From NCBI GenBank assembly GCA_937872535.1, contig CALMTC010000012.1, positions 1 through 60,449 of the forward strand: a DNA stretch of 60,449 nucleotides. The letters are read 5' to 3'. The notes under the pieces were generated by a model. That model did no database searches. It saw only the letters and a program-made list of their open reading frames with translations, and was not told the DNA's origin. This document shows positions 1 to 9,545 of the stretch, piece by piece. How positions within the stretch are numbered: the first letter of the stretch is position 1; each line of letters opens with the position of its first letter. Position numbers and translations under genes: made by a program. This stretch comes from an uncultured bacterium. Its GTDB lineage: Bacteria; Patescibacteriota; Gracilibacteria; Absconditabacterales; Absconditicoccaceae.

Positions 1-80
1 ACACTTCGTAAGTAAGGTCGCATTCTTATTTTTTCTTCGTTTCCCTTGAAAAAATAAATGCTCATCTTAAAAAAACTCTA

Positions 81-251
81 GCCAACGCAAAATCTCGTCT
101 TTACTCTCCTCCTTACTCCTTGACTACTCACTACGTTTTTTCTTGAGTTCTACCGACTCGCCCTGATAGTGATCGAGGGCAGGCCATCAAAGGATTGTCT
201 CGTTTTTCCTCTTCTATCACGAGGTTGGACCTCAGACAAGGTTGCGTTGGC
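81..251. repeat. Dispersed repeat family 1, copy 1
   Basis: The copy is bounded by the 10-bp inverted ends GCCAACGCAA (81-90) and TTGCGTTGGC (242-251). The same element recurs at 13779-13926 and 38437-38594. An inner small hairpin, GAGGTTGGACCTC, is conserved in all three copies. This copy carries an extra segment of about 23 bp near 168-191 that can itself fold (GCCCT...AGGGC). The rest of the 1-404 interval holds AT-rich sequence and no gene that I can support. Confidence 0.75.
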
Positions 252-404
252 GATGATAACCAGTGATTTTCTACTGAAAATTTTTTTTGAGGCTTCTTTT
301 AGTATTATTTTACTTTAATTAAACAAATTTTTTTGCTATGGAAAATAGGTATGTAATCTCTATACTCTGGTGAGTAGCTGGGTTCTTTATTTTTTACAAA
401 AAAG

Positions 405-1247
405 ATGAGTGGAACGATTTATGTTCTTGATTGGCTTATATCCAAACATATTGAAGTGAGAAATGCTAGAAATACTGAACAGCTTAAACCATGAGATAAA
501 GTAATTTATAGAGTAGATGGTGAAGATGTCGATAAAATAGGTCTTAATGTCTGATTTTTTGTTCAAACTGATATTGTTGGAAGTTTTGTAGAGCATCTTT
601 CTGGAGAAAAAGAGATTTTTTTTCAGAAAAAATATGATGAGGCGTTAAAACTTTATCAGCTTTTTAGGAAGGATTTTAGATCTGAGTTTAGTGAGGCTAT
701 TCCAGTGACAGCGAGATTTAATTTACAGTGAACGACTATTTATTTTTATTTTTATTCGGAGCAGAGATTTCAGTTTTCAGATTTTGTGAGGAGATTTAGA
801 CAAAAGATTGGGATGAATTTCTTCTTGTATCAAGTCGGTGCTAGAGATATGATTAGACTTCATCCTCGTTCGAAAGATTGGCTTTCTCAGTGTTGATGCT
901 GACCTTGCTGATGTTCAGGACTTGGTCCATTGCCGAGTATTGAGATGGAAAATGTGGTGTTACAGAATCTTGAATGAAGAGATGTAGAAAAACTCAAGTG
1001 AAGGTGCTGAAAGCTCAAGTGTAGCCTTGTTTATGAAAGAGATTTGTATATTGAAGAGTCCAAGAAATTTCCAAAAAAGTGAGAGATTTTGAAAATAAAT
1101 GGTAAAGATATGACTTGTTTTTCGTATAATATTATGACTTGAGATGTTGTCTTAAAAAGTCTTGAAGGAGAAAACATGTTCACTACTATTACAGAGTTGA
1201 ATTTATTATCTTGAATAAGTCACAATGTTGCAAATACAAGTAGTTAG
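405..1247 (+). CDS. PSP1/RicT (YaaT) family protein
   Basis: This 280-residue protein matches the PSP1 C-terminal domain family (RicT/YaaT), cytoplasmic factors that bind iron-sulfur clusters and in Bacillus act with RicA and RicF on RNA processing. The signature is visible: DFVRRFRQKIGM, then QVGARD near residue 150, a cysteine cluster CGCGPCGC near 162-169, and a second pair in KGRCGKLKCS. Several glycines beside these cysteines are TGA, so the gene is only intact under code 25. ATG at 405 is the first start in this frame; a TATACTCTGG box lies about 35 bases upstream. The end overlaps the next gene by 23 bases, so the two are probably co-translated. No RicA or RicF partner is visible. The exact role in this phylum is inferred from the family. 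Confidence 0.88.
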
Positions 1248-2121
1248 TTGGCTTGTGGTCTGAGTAATTTTATTGGCTTTTCCTATCGGAATTGCTGCTT
1301 ATTATTTTATTAGATTTTTGATGAAGTGATATTCTCTTAGTAAAAAGAAATATCAGGAAGTGCAAGCTCTTTCTCATTATAGACAAGAACTTTTGAAAAA
1401 GGTAGCTGATGAAAGTAGACAAGAATTATCTATTGAAGAAAAAACTTCTGAAAATAGATTGATAGATATTCCTCTTGAGAATGCTGTTCAAAATTCTTCA
1501 TTAGAGGTTGAAAGTGAATCGAAATCAACTCAAAAGATTCAATTGACAGATAAAGAATATGATAAACACCAAAAACTTCTTGAAAAAATTAGATATGAAG
1601 CGCTTCTTCAAAAAGACAAAGGAAATGTCGATAACTATGAAAAAAAACTGATAGAATGATTGGCTATGGATCCAGAAAATTTTGAATTTATGAAGCTTCT
1701 GAGTGATTTTTATTTTTCTATCTGAAATCATACAAAGGCTTTATCTCTGCTCAAAAAAATATTAGAACAAAGACCTGATGATCATAAGGCTATCTGGCAG
1801 ATCTGAGAAATTTATCTAGCTAAGGGTGAATTTGATACAGCTGAGTTACTTATAGAAAAAGCTATTTCTCTGAAACCTAATGACCCAAAATACTATGTTA
1901 GTATGGTCGAAATTAAGTATAATACTCAAAAAAAAGAAGAAGCTGCTAATTTGATGGAAAAAGTTATCAAATTGAGGCCATCTCATGTTTGATATTTGTT
2001 GGCCTTGGCAAAACTGTATGAAGAAATAACAGATTATACCAATGCTAAAAAATACTACTTCAAGATACTTGAGTTTGAACCAATGCATGATTTAGCTAAG
2101 CAAAAAGTTCAGAGTTTGTAA
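1225..2121 (+). CDS. Membrane-anchored TPR-repeat protein
   Basis: This 298-residue protein has one N-terminal membrane segment (about residues 5-27), a charged and partly coiled region, then at least four tetratricopeptide-like repeats from about residue 140 to the end (for example KALSLLKKILEQRPDDHKA and the following helices). TPR domains hold protein partners, so this is probably a scaffold facing the cytoplasm. The ATG at 1225 lies inside the end of the RicT-like gene and gives a clean membrane anchor. Internal Gly residues are encoded by TGA. It ends in TAA. No partner is evident apart from co-expression with the preceding gene, and no specific function can be named. Confidence 0.85.
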
Positions 2122-2172
2122 TTATTGTTCATAAACCAGAGAAAAATATTTTTATATTATTATTTTTAGAAA

Positions 2173-2364
2173 ATGAAACATTTGAGTTCAAATAGAAAAA
2201 GATTTGCTGTAGTAATGATTGTTTTGATCGTTTTTATTATGTTGTTTTCAACTGTATCGACGCTGATTATGTATATCGGAACGGATCAAGGAAGCGGTGA
2301 AAATCTCTCTGGTGTTATGGTTGATCAACAGGTGGTGACTGGAGCTGTGACTACTGGGTCTTAA
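2173..2364 (+). CDS. Small single-span membrane protein
   Basis: A 63-residue protein with a basic N-terminus (SSNRKRF), one strong hydrophobic segment at about residues 12-34, and a short Gly/Thr/Val-rich tail. It is not a family I recognise. Its six or so Gly codons are all GGN, with no TGA. A possible promoter, TTGTTC, 16 bases, TATTTT, lies just upstream (near 2126-2153). It ends in TAA and stands alone between the TPR gene and the AlaRS-like gene. Because it is short, its reality rests on the clean start, the membrane segment and the spacing. Confidence 0.55.
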   Translation: MKHLSSNRKRFAVVMIVLIVFIMLFSTVSTLIMYIGTDQGSGENLSGVMVDQQVVTGAVTTGS

Positions 2365-2416
2365 AGTTTTTTGATAGTAGTTGAGAATAGGTTTTTTATG
2401 TTTTTTCCCTTTGGTG

Positions 2417-3355
2417 ATGAAAGGAATTGTCGATCATGTTCAAAGAGTAGCTAAGATGAGAGCACATACGGCGACTCATTTACTTCATGCTCATCTTACT
2501 CAGATTTTCCCTGATACGAAACAAGCTGGTTCGCTTGTAGATCAGGACTATTTGAGATTTGATTTTCAGGCTCCGAGAGCTTTGAGTGAAGCTGAAGTGG
2601 TGATGATCGAACAGCATATTAACTCTGAAATTCAAAATGCTTTGCCAGTGATAATTAAAGAAATGAGCTATCAGGAGGCTATCTGAACAGGAGCTAAGGC
2701 TTTTTTTGAGGATAAGTATGGCGATGTGGTGAGAGTTGTTTCGATTTTGGATAGCGGCCAGGAAAAAAAACTTTCTGTAGAGCTTTGTGGAGGGACTCAT
2801 GTTTCCAATACGAGTGAGATAGGAGCTTTTGTGGTGGTTGACCAAGAAGCTGTCGCATCTGGTACGAGAAGAATTTCTGCGTATACTGGACCAAAAGTAG
2901 GATTGTATGCTATGGATCAGGTTAAAAAACTTCATGAGATAGCTGTGGTTTTGGATTGTACACCAAAACAAATTTCTGAAAAACTTGAGAAAAATCAGAA
3001 AGAATACACTCAGCTTCAACAACAATTTCAATCTCTTCAAGATCAAATTCTGGTGACAAAAATAAGTTCATTCGCTGAAAAATCTAAAAAAACGGCTGAT
3101 ATAGAGATGGTGATCGATATTTCTGATGATTCGTTTTTGATGAGCTTGCCGCTGAAGCAGATTGCTGATCTGGCTAGACAGCACTACTCTACTCAGACAC
3201 TTGGATTTTTTGCGAGTACTGGAAACTATCTCATCAGCTGTCCTGCTGGCTCGTCGGCTAAAGAGCTTCAGAAAAAACTTGGTCTGCAGTGAGGCTGACA
3301 CGATCAGATGGTCCAATGAAAAGATAGTTCATTTAAAGAAAAACTAGGGCTGTAG
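2417..3355 (+). CDS. AlaRS C-terminal half: alanyl-tRNA editing domain plus DHHA1
   Basis: This 312-residue protein corresponds to the editing and C-Ala (DHHA1) parts of alanyl-tRNA synthetase, which hydrolyse mischarged Ser- or Gly-tRNA(Ala). The zinc-site motifs are present: HTATH near residues 16-20 and CGGTH near 124-128. A coiled stretch follows, then the DHHA1 signature GGGH near 291-294, in which two of three glycines are TGA. The aminoacylation and tRNA-recognition domains that normally fill the first half of AlaRS are absent. An in-frame TAG at 2378 shows that they are not encoded upstream in this frame. It is either a trans-editing protein like long AlaX or the beta half of a split AlaRS. 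ATG 2417 is preferred; GTG 2414 and TTG 2381 are alternatives. Confidence 0.85.
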
Positions 3356-3370
3356 CTCTGGTTTTTTTTA
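3341..3370. terminator. Bidirectional terminator between the editing protein and dtd
   Basis: AAACTAGGGCT and AGCTCTGGTTT form a stem with two G-U wobbles, followed by a run of T on the plus strand and matched by A's on the other side. It lies where two convergent genes meet and overlaps the stop codon of the plus-strand gene. Confidence 0.6.
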
Positions 3371-3820
3371 CTCAAAATCTCGTATGGTATTGACTGGGCC
3401 AGAAAGGTTTTGATTGATTTCCATATATTCTCCAAATTCTCCTGTGATGAATTTTATTTCTGATTCTTTCATCTGAAATACTAGTTCTTCATAAACGGAT
3501 TTGGCTCGGTCGAATGAGGCGCTTTGGCTGAAGTCTATTTTGCTCCCTTTGTCGTGTCTGCCGTAGAGGGTGAAATTTGATACAAGGAGAATTTCTCCGT
3601 TTATATCACTATTTGAGCTATTGATTTTTCCACTTTCGTCAGAAAAAAATTTTATTTGATTTATTTTATTGCAAAATTTCTCGATCGCTTTTGGGTAAAT
3701 TTTTTCATCGTTTTTATTGATACCCACAAAAATAACCAGTCAGGGTCATATCGATCTGGTTATCTTTTGATCTGGTATAGTGATGGTTGCTGAAAGTACT
3801 CTTTGGATAAGAAAACGCAT
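3368..3820 (-). CDS. dtd: D-aminoacyl-tRNA deacylase
   Basis: This 150-residue protein matches DTD, which removes D-amino acids (and glycine) wrongly attached to tRNA. The N-terminus MRFLIQRV and the following IGPGLVIFVGI are typical. The catalytic-region motif SQFTL is present as VSNFTLYG. The cross-subunit GPVT motif appears as GPVN near residue 142, a conservative change. The length is normal for the family. One conserved Gly (in IGPG) is TGA. It lies 23 bases downstream of metG on the same strand and faces an alanyl-tRNA editing gene, so this corner of the window is devoted to tRNA quality control. Confidence 0.9.
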
Positions 3821-3843
3821 TTTTTTGCTCTAAAAAAATATTT

Positions 3844-5454
3844 TTATTCTGGTTTTACTTCAAGTTCTACTCTTTCGTACATATTTTCAGGAGAAAGATT
3901 GAGAATGAAAGTATTGAGATTTATAAGTTCTTTGAGAGAGTCAGAAGAAAAAGTTTTTAATGTAGAAATGGTTTGAAGCTGAGCAATTCAGAGGATAGAT
4001 TGAATTTTTTCAAAACCTTTGGTGAGGAATGGAGCTGATAGTATTGCTAGATTTTTTATCATGAAGAGCAAAAATTGAAGATCAGCTTTTCATTCCATTT
4101 CATTTCAGTTTTTGATCTTGGTTCGAGGTTCTTCGTCTTGCATAAACTGGTTACAAAACTGGACAGCATTGTATCGGTCTTTGATAAGTGTCTGGAGGTT
4201 GTTGTTTTCTAGGTATGTTTTTTCAAATATTTCTGGAGAAAAATCTGTCATGATAAGCTCTAGGAGTTTGTTATTTTTGTAACTTTCTCAGATTTTTGGT
4301 CGCATAGTGCTATGTTTTTCTGAGAGAGAGACGCTAGATATTCAGTTTTTTTCTGAGAGCTTGGTGACTCTACTGATGAGATTTCCTCGTCCGCCAATGA
4401 GCATACTATTGTGCATATCGTGGAGTCTAGTGCGAGAAAAATCTCAATCGTTTCCGATGATAAGATCGTAGAGAAAGTAAAGAATGAGAGTGTCTCTTGA
4501 ATATTGGTTGATGATGTCTATCGGCTTGATGACATTTCAGAGAGACTTTGACATTTTTTGACCGTCGATGGTGAAATATCCTGTTACAAGACAGTGATTT
4601 GGTAGCTCGTAGTCAGCTGACATGAGCATAGCTGGTCGATAAATAGCATGAAATCTGACGATGTCTTTAGCTAGAAGATGGTAGTTAGCTGGTCGAAATC
4701 ACTCTTGGCCTGGATTTTGGCAAACAGTGAGGTAGTTGAGAAGTGCATCGTACCAGACATAAGTCACTTGGTCTGGAGCAAAAGGCAGTGGGATTCAGAA
4801 TTTATTGGTTTCTCTGGAGATAGAAAAATCTTCTAGTCATCCTTTGACGAAAGCTTTTACTTCATTGAATCTGTGATCTGGTATAACAAAATCAGCATTT
4901 TTTTCGTAAAAATCTTCGAGCTTTTTTTGGTATTTACTCAGTCTAAAAAATCGATTTTTTTCTACGATTTCTTCAGGTTTTTTCAGATGATCTGGACAGA
5001 GTCAATCTGGTGTTAGATCTTCAGGTTTTTTGAAGCTTTCACATCAAACGCAGTATAAACCTTTATATTCTCACTGGTAAAAATCTCTCTCATTTTCTGG
5101 TAGAGCTAAATTTTTGTCATAAACTTTTTGGAGAACTTTCTGAACAAATGCTTTGTGCTTTGTATCTGTTGTTCTGATAAAATCTGTGTAGGAAATTTCT
5201 AGCTCGTCTCGAACTTTTTTGTGCTGGCTAGCCATTTCATCGAGAAAGTCCATGACTGGAATATTTTTTTCTTGGGCTTTGAGCAAGATTTTTTGGCTGT
5301 TTTCATCTGTTCCAGTAGAAAATTTTACTTCATAGCCAAAAAGCCTCTTGTATCTTGCATATGTGTCGCAAATAAAGCTAGCATAAGCATGTCAGATATG
5401 AGGAATATCGTTGGCGTAGTATATTGGTGTGGTGATGAAAAACTTTTTGTCCAT
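3844..5454 (-). CDS. metG: Methionyl-tRNA synthetase
   Basis: This 536-residue class I synthetase charges tRNA(Met). Its start [14 protein letters not shown] is typical, with HIGH at about residues 19-22 and KMSKS near 303-307. A zinc knuckle is visible as CVGC near 138 and CPDH near 152. [10 protein letters not shown] and the following [10 protein letters not shown] belong to the catalytic core. The C-terminal EMAP-like dimerisation domain found in many bacterial MetRS proteins is missing, which fits a minimal form. TGA encodes several glycines. The start is the first ATG of the frame. dtd follows on the same strand. Confidence 0.95.
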
Positions 5455-5520
5455 TGTGAAAAATAGCCAGAGTAAAAAATTTTTAAATAATTTAAGGAGA
5501 GCAAAAAAAAGTAATAATTT

Positions 5521-5607
5521 CCCTTCGATAGGCCTGCCTGCGGTAGGCTTAGGGAACGAGAGCTACTATGAGATTGCTACCCCGCAGTACTGCAGGGCAA
5601 TGACGAA
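5521..5607. repeat. Tandem short palindromic repeats
   Basis: Two GC-rich palindromes lie in an AT-rich gap. The first, about 5521-5556, is CCCTTCGATAGGCC...GGCTTAGGG. The second, about 5579-5607, is CCCCGCAGTACTGCAGGG followed by CAATGACGAA. Relatives are at 11540-11577, 35769-35805 and 38571-38588. No gene is apparent between 5455 and 5615. Confidence 0.65.
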
Positions 5608-5615
5608 TTGTTTAT

Positions 5616-5786
5616 TTAGTGTTTTTTGTTGAAGTAGTTCGTGAAGATGAGGTAATTTCCCAGAAGAAGGAAGATGATACCGATGATGAACTCTCTGAGC
5701 TGATAGAGACCGAGAATGATAAGAATGATACCAGCTATGAGGATAAGATTAGTTTCGAGAGAATTTTTTGAGAATTGGTTTAGCAT
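5616..5786 (-). CDS. Small hydrophobic membrane protein
   Basis: A 56-residue protein made almost entirely of two hydrophobic helices (about residues 12-28 and 33-49) joined by the short polar turn YQLREF, with a basic C-terminal end. The family is not recognised. It ends in TAA, has no TGA codons, and sits between the palindromic repeats and the WG-repeat gene. Similar tiny two-helix proteins are common and of unknown role, so the call rests on the clean frame and membrane pattern only. Confidence 0.5.
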   Translation of the reverse strand: MLNQFSKNSLETNLILIAGIILIILGLYQLREFIIGIIFLLLGNYLIFTNYFNKKH

Positions 5787-5853
5787 TTTGTTGTATTGAT
5801 AAGTAAGGTAAAGTTATAATTCTGGTGTAGTGAAAAGTTATTTTGTTTCAAGA

Positions 5854-5882
5854 AAAAAGTGGGGTAAACTCCCCCACTTTCT
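5854..5882 (-). terminator. Hairpin terminator of the WG-repeat gene
   Basis: AAAGTGGGG and CCCCACTTT form a perfect 9-bp stem with a short loop. On the minus strand the stem is followed by a T-rich run. It lies directly after the TAA of the WG-repeat gene. Confidence 0.8.
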
Positions 5883-5886
5883 GTTT

Positions 5887-6300
5887 TTAGAATTTTCGAC
5901 CTTGTCTATTGATGAATTTTTGTTTTTTTTGAGGAATACTTACTTTCTCTGAATCATTTTTGTGGATGCATACTTCTCCACTTTTATTGATTCTTATTTC
6001 TTTTTTTTGATTTGTTATGACCTTACATTGGTCATTTTCGAAGTCGCCTACCTCTTTGTACTGAAAAGGTATAACAAGTTCTCCTTTGAGATTCATAAAT
6101 CCCCATAGTAAAGTTTCAAAATCTTCTACAGCAGCTAGGCCGCTTCGAAATTTTCTTATGGTTTTTAGATCGGACAGCAATATTTCATTTGTTTCAGTTG
6201 AAACTACTGAAAAAAGGCCGTTTTTTTTTTGTTTGGTTTTGACCTCTATTGGAGGTCTTTCTTTCACCCTCATGCGAGGTCTTGGATTTTTTTTTGCCAT
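5887..6300 (-). CDS. WG-repeat (KWG) protein
   Basis: This 137-residue protein has a very basic N-terminus (KKNPRPRMRVKERPP) and then a stretch typical of WG/KWG repeats: KNGLFSVV, FRSGLAAVEDFE, WGFMNLKGELVIPFQY. These repeats form small beta units of unknown function and are frequent in bacteria that live with hosts. No signal peptide is visible. All seven or so glycines are GGN; there is no TGA. The gene stands alone with its own promoter (agtcaa/taaata pair, 6335-6363) and terminator. The repeat family is recognised; the cellular role is not. Confidence 0.72.
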   Translation of the reverse strand: MAKKNPRPRMRVKERPPIEVKTKQKKNGLFSVVSTETNEILLSDLKTIRKFRSGLAAVEDFETLLWGFMNLKGELVIPFQYKEVGDFENDQCKVITNQKKEIRINKSGEVCIHKNDSEKVSIPQKKQKFINRQGRKF

Positions 6301-6334
6301 TTTTTTTATATCCGTTTTTTTGGTCGGACTCCAC

Positions 6335-6363
6335 TAAATATTGTTTTTTATTGAAAAGTCAAG
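6335..6363 (-). promoter_or_regulatory. Promoter of the WG-repeat gene
   Basis: On the minus strand TTGACT (6363-6358) is followed after 17 bases by TATTTA (6340-6335), with the ATG about 35 bases downstream of the -10 box. Confidence 0.5.
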
Positions 6364-6395
6364 TAAATTATTTTTTTTGCAGAATTAAAAATTTT

Positions 6396-7436
6396 TTAGA
6401 TCATGTGTTTGGCGTTTCGATCAACTTTGAAGTGTCTTTTGTTGATTTGGAGTTTTATAAATGCTTCATCGACGAATGATCTGATGTTTTTTCCTTTGAT
6501 GATGATGGAATATCTGTATTTTCCAAAAATTTTGTAGATGAGAGGCGGAGTGGCTGTGATTTCGATGGTCGGATTGTCTGATTTTTCTTTGAGATAAAGT
6601 AATTCTTGGTAAAGTTTGTTGACTTGAGAAAAAAGTTTTTCTTCGATTTCATTCTTATAGAGAAGAAGGCAAATTTCGTGGTATGGTGGGTAATTATGTT
6701 CTTTCCTAAAGATATTTTCAGTTTCGAAAAATCAATCGGGGTTTAATTTGCAGGCAAAACGAATGCTGGGATTATCTGGTTTGCTGGTCTGGACGATAAA
6801 ATGGCGAGAAGAATGTTTGCTGAGTCACTCATACAAAAATTGAAAATTATTTTCCTGGCTAGAAAAGTCTGGTATATTGAGACCAAGATCGGCATTGAGG
6901 TATATGACGAGATCGAAAAAATATTTGGCAAAAGGATGATTGAGCAAGGAAGTTCCGACAAAAATGAGATTCTGATTGAATGATTCTTCGATGTTTTTAA
7001 TCTTTTTGAGTGAGTTTACCGTTTCACTTTCTATCATCAGAGGCTTAATTTTATAATCTTTCTGAAGAAGCTCAGAAACTTTTTCGATACCAATACCATA
7101 ATGCTGAAGCTGTGTACTCTGACAATCTGGACAGTTCGATGGTTGGTTATACTGTTTTTTACAAATATGACAAAGGCCGATGAACTCTTGAGAATCTAAC
7201 TTGTGAAAAGCTATTGGTACTGAGCAGTTATCACACTGTGGAATAGTCCCACATTTTTGGCAAATAATTCAGGTGGCATAGCTTTTCTTATTGACGATAA
7301 TGGCTATTTTCTTTTTCTGGTCGATTGATTTTCTGAGAGATTTTTCTGTGATTTCTGAAAAAATCTGAGACTTTTCATTTCTCATATCTACTAAAAAAAT
7401 TTTTTTTTCTGGATGATCAAAAAGTTCGTAGTTCAT
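6396..7436 (-). CDS. PriA-like protein lacking the first helicase lobe
   Basis: This 346-residue protein matches the C-terminal part of primosomal protein N' (PriA). It begins exactly where helicase lobe 2 begins (FLVDMRNEK), followed by a NKKSYATG segment and the zinc-binding region with paired cysteines (CQKCG, CDNC, CHIC, CPDC, about residues 60-108). The C-terminal domain starts after YPPYHE. The N-terminal DNA-binding domain and lobe 1 with Walker A are absent, and helicase motif VI (normally GRAGR) is replaced by LYEGLSKHSSR. It therefore cannot be an active helicase. An in-frame TAG just upstream confirms the start. TGA codons encode Gly. It may be a structural replication-restart factor, as seen for other PriA remnants in reduced genomes. 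Confidence 0.8.
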
Positions 7437-7504
7437 TTGAATATTGTAATGCTATTTCAAAATCTTACTATATGAAAAAATTTATCTAAAAAAAGACATT
7501 GTCT

Positions 7505-7840
7505 ATGGGGAAAAAATTACAGTGATATGTCTGAGAAACTATAGTTCTTCAGCATTATTTGGGTAGTTGATGGACTTTATTAGAAAAAAATTATACTATT
7601 CCTGGTGGTGAAATTGATTTAATTATGTGAAATAGTCAGACAATTATTTTTTGTGAAGTAAAAGTGGTTGATAAGACAGATGATTTGATGGGTTATATTA
7701 CGCCAAAAAAGCTTAAGGCTTTGAAAAAAACGGTTGAAACCTATTGTCGAAAAAATAATGTAGAGAAAGATTGTAGATTGGATGTGATTTTTGTTAAAAA
7801 CTGAGAAATTCTGCAGCGTTATGAAGATATTTATTTTTAG
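7505..7840 (+). CDS. YraN/UPF0102 endonuclease-like protein
   Basis: This 111-residue protein matches the UPF0102 (YraN) family of small proteins with a PD-(D/E)XK nuclease fold. The active-site pattern is visible: GEIDLIM, then FCEVKV, then a lysine-rich helix after YITPKK. The substrate is unsettled in the family; a role in DNA or RNA processing is assumed. TGA encodes Gly at several places, including the family motif LGS-G-W. It is divergent from the PriA-like gene by 68 bases, and its end lies 16 bases before the preferred start of the CtpA gene, suggesting an operon. Confidence 0.85.
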
Positions 7841-7856
7841 ATTTTTTTTGCTGAGT

Positions 7857-9122
7857 ATGAAAAAAATACCTGCTCTTATCTTGGTGTTGGTTGGGTTTGT
7901 TCTTGGTTATATGACTTCTCTTGGTATTTACGGAGTTCGTTTTTTGAGTCTGCAGCCACTTTGATTTGATCAAGCTGCTCTTTCTGATCTTATGAAAGGA
8001 AGTCTTGGATCTGGAGAGATGGTTGGTTCGACTTACAGTACTTTTGATCAGATTAGAACTGTTCTTGAAGAGCAATATTTTTCGAGTGGAGAGCTTGATA
8101 GCGGAGCTATGATTGATAGAGCTTTGAAGGGCTATGTTGCTGCTTTGGACGATCCGTATACGGTTTATATGGACAACAAAGAAAATGAGTGATTTCAGAC
8201 AACACTTAAATGAGAGACTGACTTTGAATGAATCTGAGCTTATGTAGCTAAAAAAGACAATGGAGTGATGATCGAAGAGATCGTCAAAGGTTCTCCTTCT
8301 TTTAAGGCAGGATTGCAACCTCTTGATCTTATTATCGCTATAGATGGTACTGGAGTCGATAATCTTGATCTCAATCAAGCTGTTGAGAAAATTCGTGGAC
8401 CAAAGTGAAGCACTGTCGAACTTACGATTATTAGAGAAAAAAAAGAAAAAGCAGCTCAAAAAGATTTGATGAAAATAAAAGTCGTTAGAGATTCTATTTC
8501 TATTCCTTCTGTTTCTCAAAAAGTTATTGAATCTGCTGGGAAAAAAATTTGATATATTGCGATTTCGATTATTTGAGAAGAAACTGAAAAACTTTTCAAG
8601 GAATCAGTAAGTGAACTTAAAAAGCAGTGAGTTTGATGAATTATTTTAGATTTGAGAGGAAACTGATGAGGATTTTTACCTATTGCTGTCGAAATTTCTT
8701 CTCATTTTGTGGAATCTGATAAGGTTGTTGTTTCTACCAAATATAAAGCTTATCCTGATGAAGTTTATAAGTCAAAAGGTTATGGAGACTTTGAGAACTT
8801 TCCTGTTGTAGTTCTTGTTGATGGGATGACCGCTTCTGCTGGAGAGATTATTGCTCTGGCTTTGAGAGAAAACTGATGAGCTACTATTGTCTGATCTACT
8901 ACTTTTGGTAAGGGTTCTATCCAGACTATGGAAGAACTTCAGTGATGAGCATCTCTCAAGTTTACTATTGGAAAGCGATACTCCCCTACTGGGACTAATG
9001 TAAATGGTATTGGAGTAAAGCCAGATGAAGAAATTATTTTTGATACTGAAGAATACAAAAAAACACAGGCTGATAATCAATTGGAAAAAGCAAAAACTAT
9101 TCTTTTTAAAAAAATTAAATAA
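7857..9122 (+). CDS. C-terminal processing protease, S41 family
   Basis: This 421-residue S41A peptidase (CtpA/Tsp type) has an N-terminal signal anchor (MKKIPALILVLVGFVLGYM), a tail region, a PDZ domain (from about residue 130: GVMIEEIVKGSPSFKAGL) and the catalytic domain. The catalytic Ser is in TASAGE near residue 326 and the Lys in FGKGSIQ near 351, the usual 25 residues apart. LRGNGGG is written with two TGA codons. It cleaves proteins near their C-termini outside the membrane and often tunes cell-wall enzymes. ATG 7821, overlapping yraN, is an alternative start adding 12 residues; 7857 gives a normal signal anchor. The ferredoxin gene follows. Confidence 0.9.
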
Positions 9123-9130
9123 TATAAAAA

Positions 9131-9142
9131 TTTTTATTCTGG
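9131..9142 (+). promoter_or_regulatory. Putative promoter box TTTTTATTCTGG
   Basis: The box TTTTTATTCTGG lies 15 bases before the ferredoxin ATG. The same box, on the coding strand and 10-20 bases before the start, precedes tsaD, obg and the DUF4230 gene. TATTCT could serve as a -10 element. No matching -35 is evident. Confidence 0.4.
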
Positions 9143-9156
9143 TTTTTTGGTGTAGT

Positions 9157-9468
9157 ATGGCAGTAAAAGTAACTTTGGAAGATGAAGAAGGTAAAAAACT
9201 GATAAATTTTCAGGCTCAGGACTATAAAAGTTTTGTTGATATGGCTGAAGAGCTTGATTTTGAGATTCCATCATCTTGTAGAGCTGGAGCTTGTTTTGTC
9301 TGTGCTGCAAGGGTCAAAACTGGAGCTGAATGTATTGATATTTGAAAGATGTGAGTTCCTTTGGTGGATATCGAAGAAGACCAGATTTTAACTTGTATTG
9401 GTGGAATAAAGTCTGAATGTTTAGAAGATGGGAAAGATCATGAGGTTGTCTTGCAAAAACTTTTTTAG
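9157..9468 (+). CDS. [2Fe-2S] ferredoxin, plant type
   Basis: This 103-residue electron carrier has the ferredoxin cluster motif: Cys near residues 41, 46 and 49 (SSCRAGACFVC), and a fourth Cys in ILTCIGG near 85. The fold is that of plant or adrenodoxin-like [2Fe-2S] ferredoxins. It would pass single electrons in the cytoplasm. No reductase or obvious partner enzyme is adjacent. The BaiN-type flavoprotein at 15-16 kb is the only other redox protein nearby. Internal Gly codons include TGA. It follows the protease gene with its own putative promoter box. Confidence 0.92.
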
Positions 9469-9504
9469 TATTTTTTGTTTACAGTATTTTTTATTGTTTT
9501 TTAA

Positions 9505-9532
9505 TTGCTGATTATTAGAGTGTCCTTGTAAA
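9505..9532 (+). promoter_or_regulatory. Promoter of the 9546 gene
   Basis: TTGCTG (9505-9510), 16 bases, then TGTAAA (9527-9532), 13 bases before the ATG. Spacing matches the other promoters in this window, but the -10 box is weak. Confidence 0.35.
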
Positions 9533-9545
9533 ACAAAAAAATATT

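Noticed and set aside
2480-3046. Minus-strand open frame of 188 codons
   Set aside because: Antisense of the editing/DHHA1 gene, with no recognisable protein features.
3841-3852. TTTTTATTCTGG as a promoter at the metG 3' end
   Set aside because: It encodes the last codons of metG on the opposite strand and has no plus-strand gene downstream.
7794-8519. Long minus-strand open frame (241 codons) opposite the CtpA gene
   Set aside because: It is antisense to a clear S41 peptidase, ends at a standard-code stop and has a Ser/Lys/Phe-rich shadow composition.
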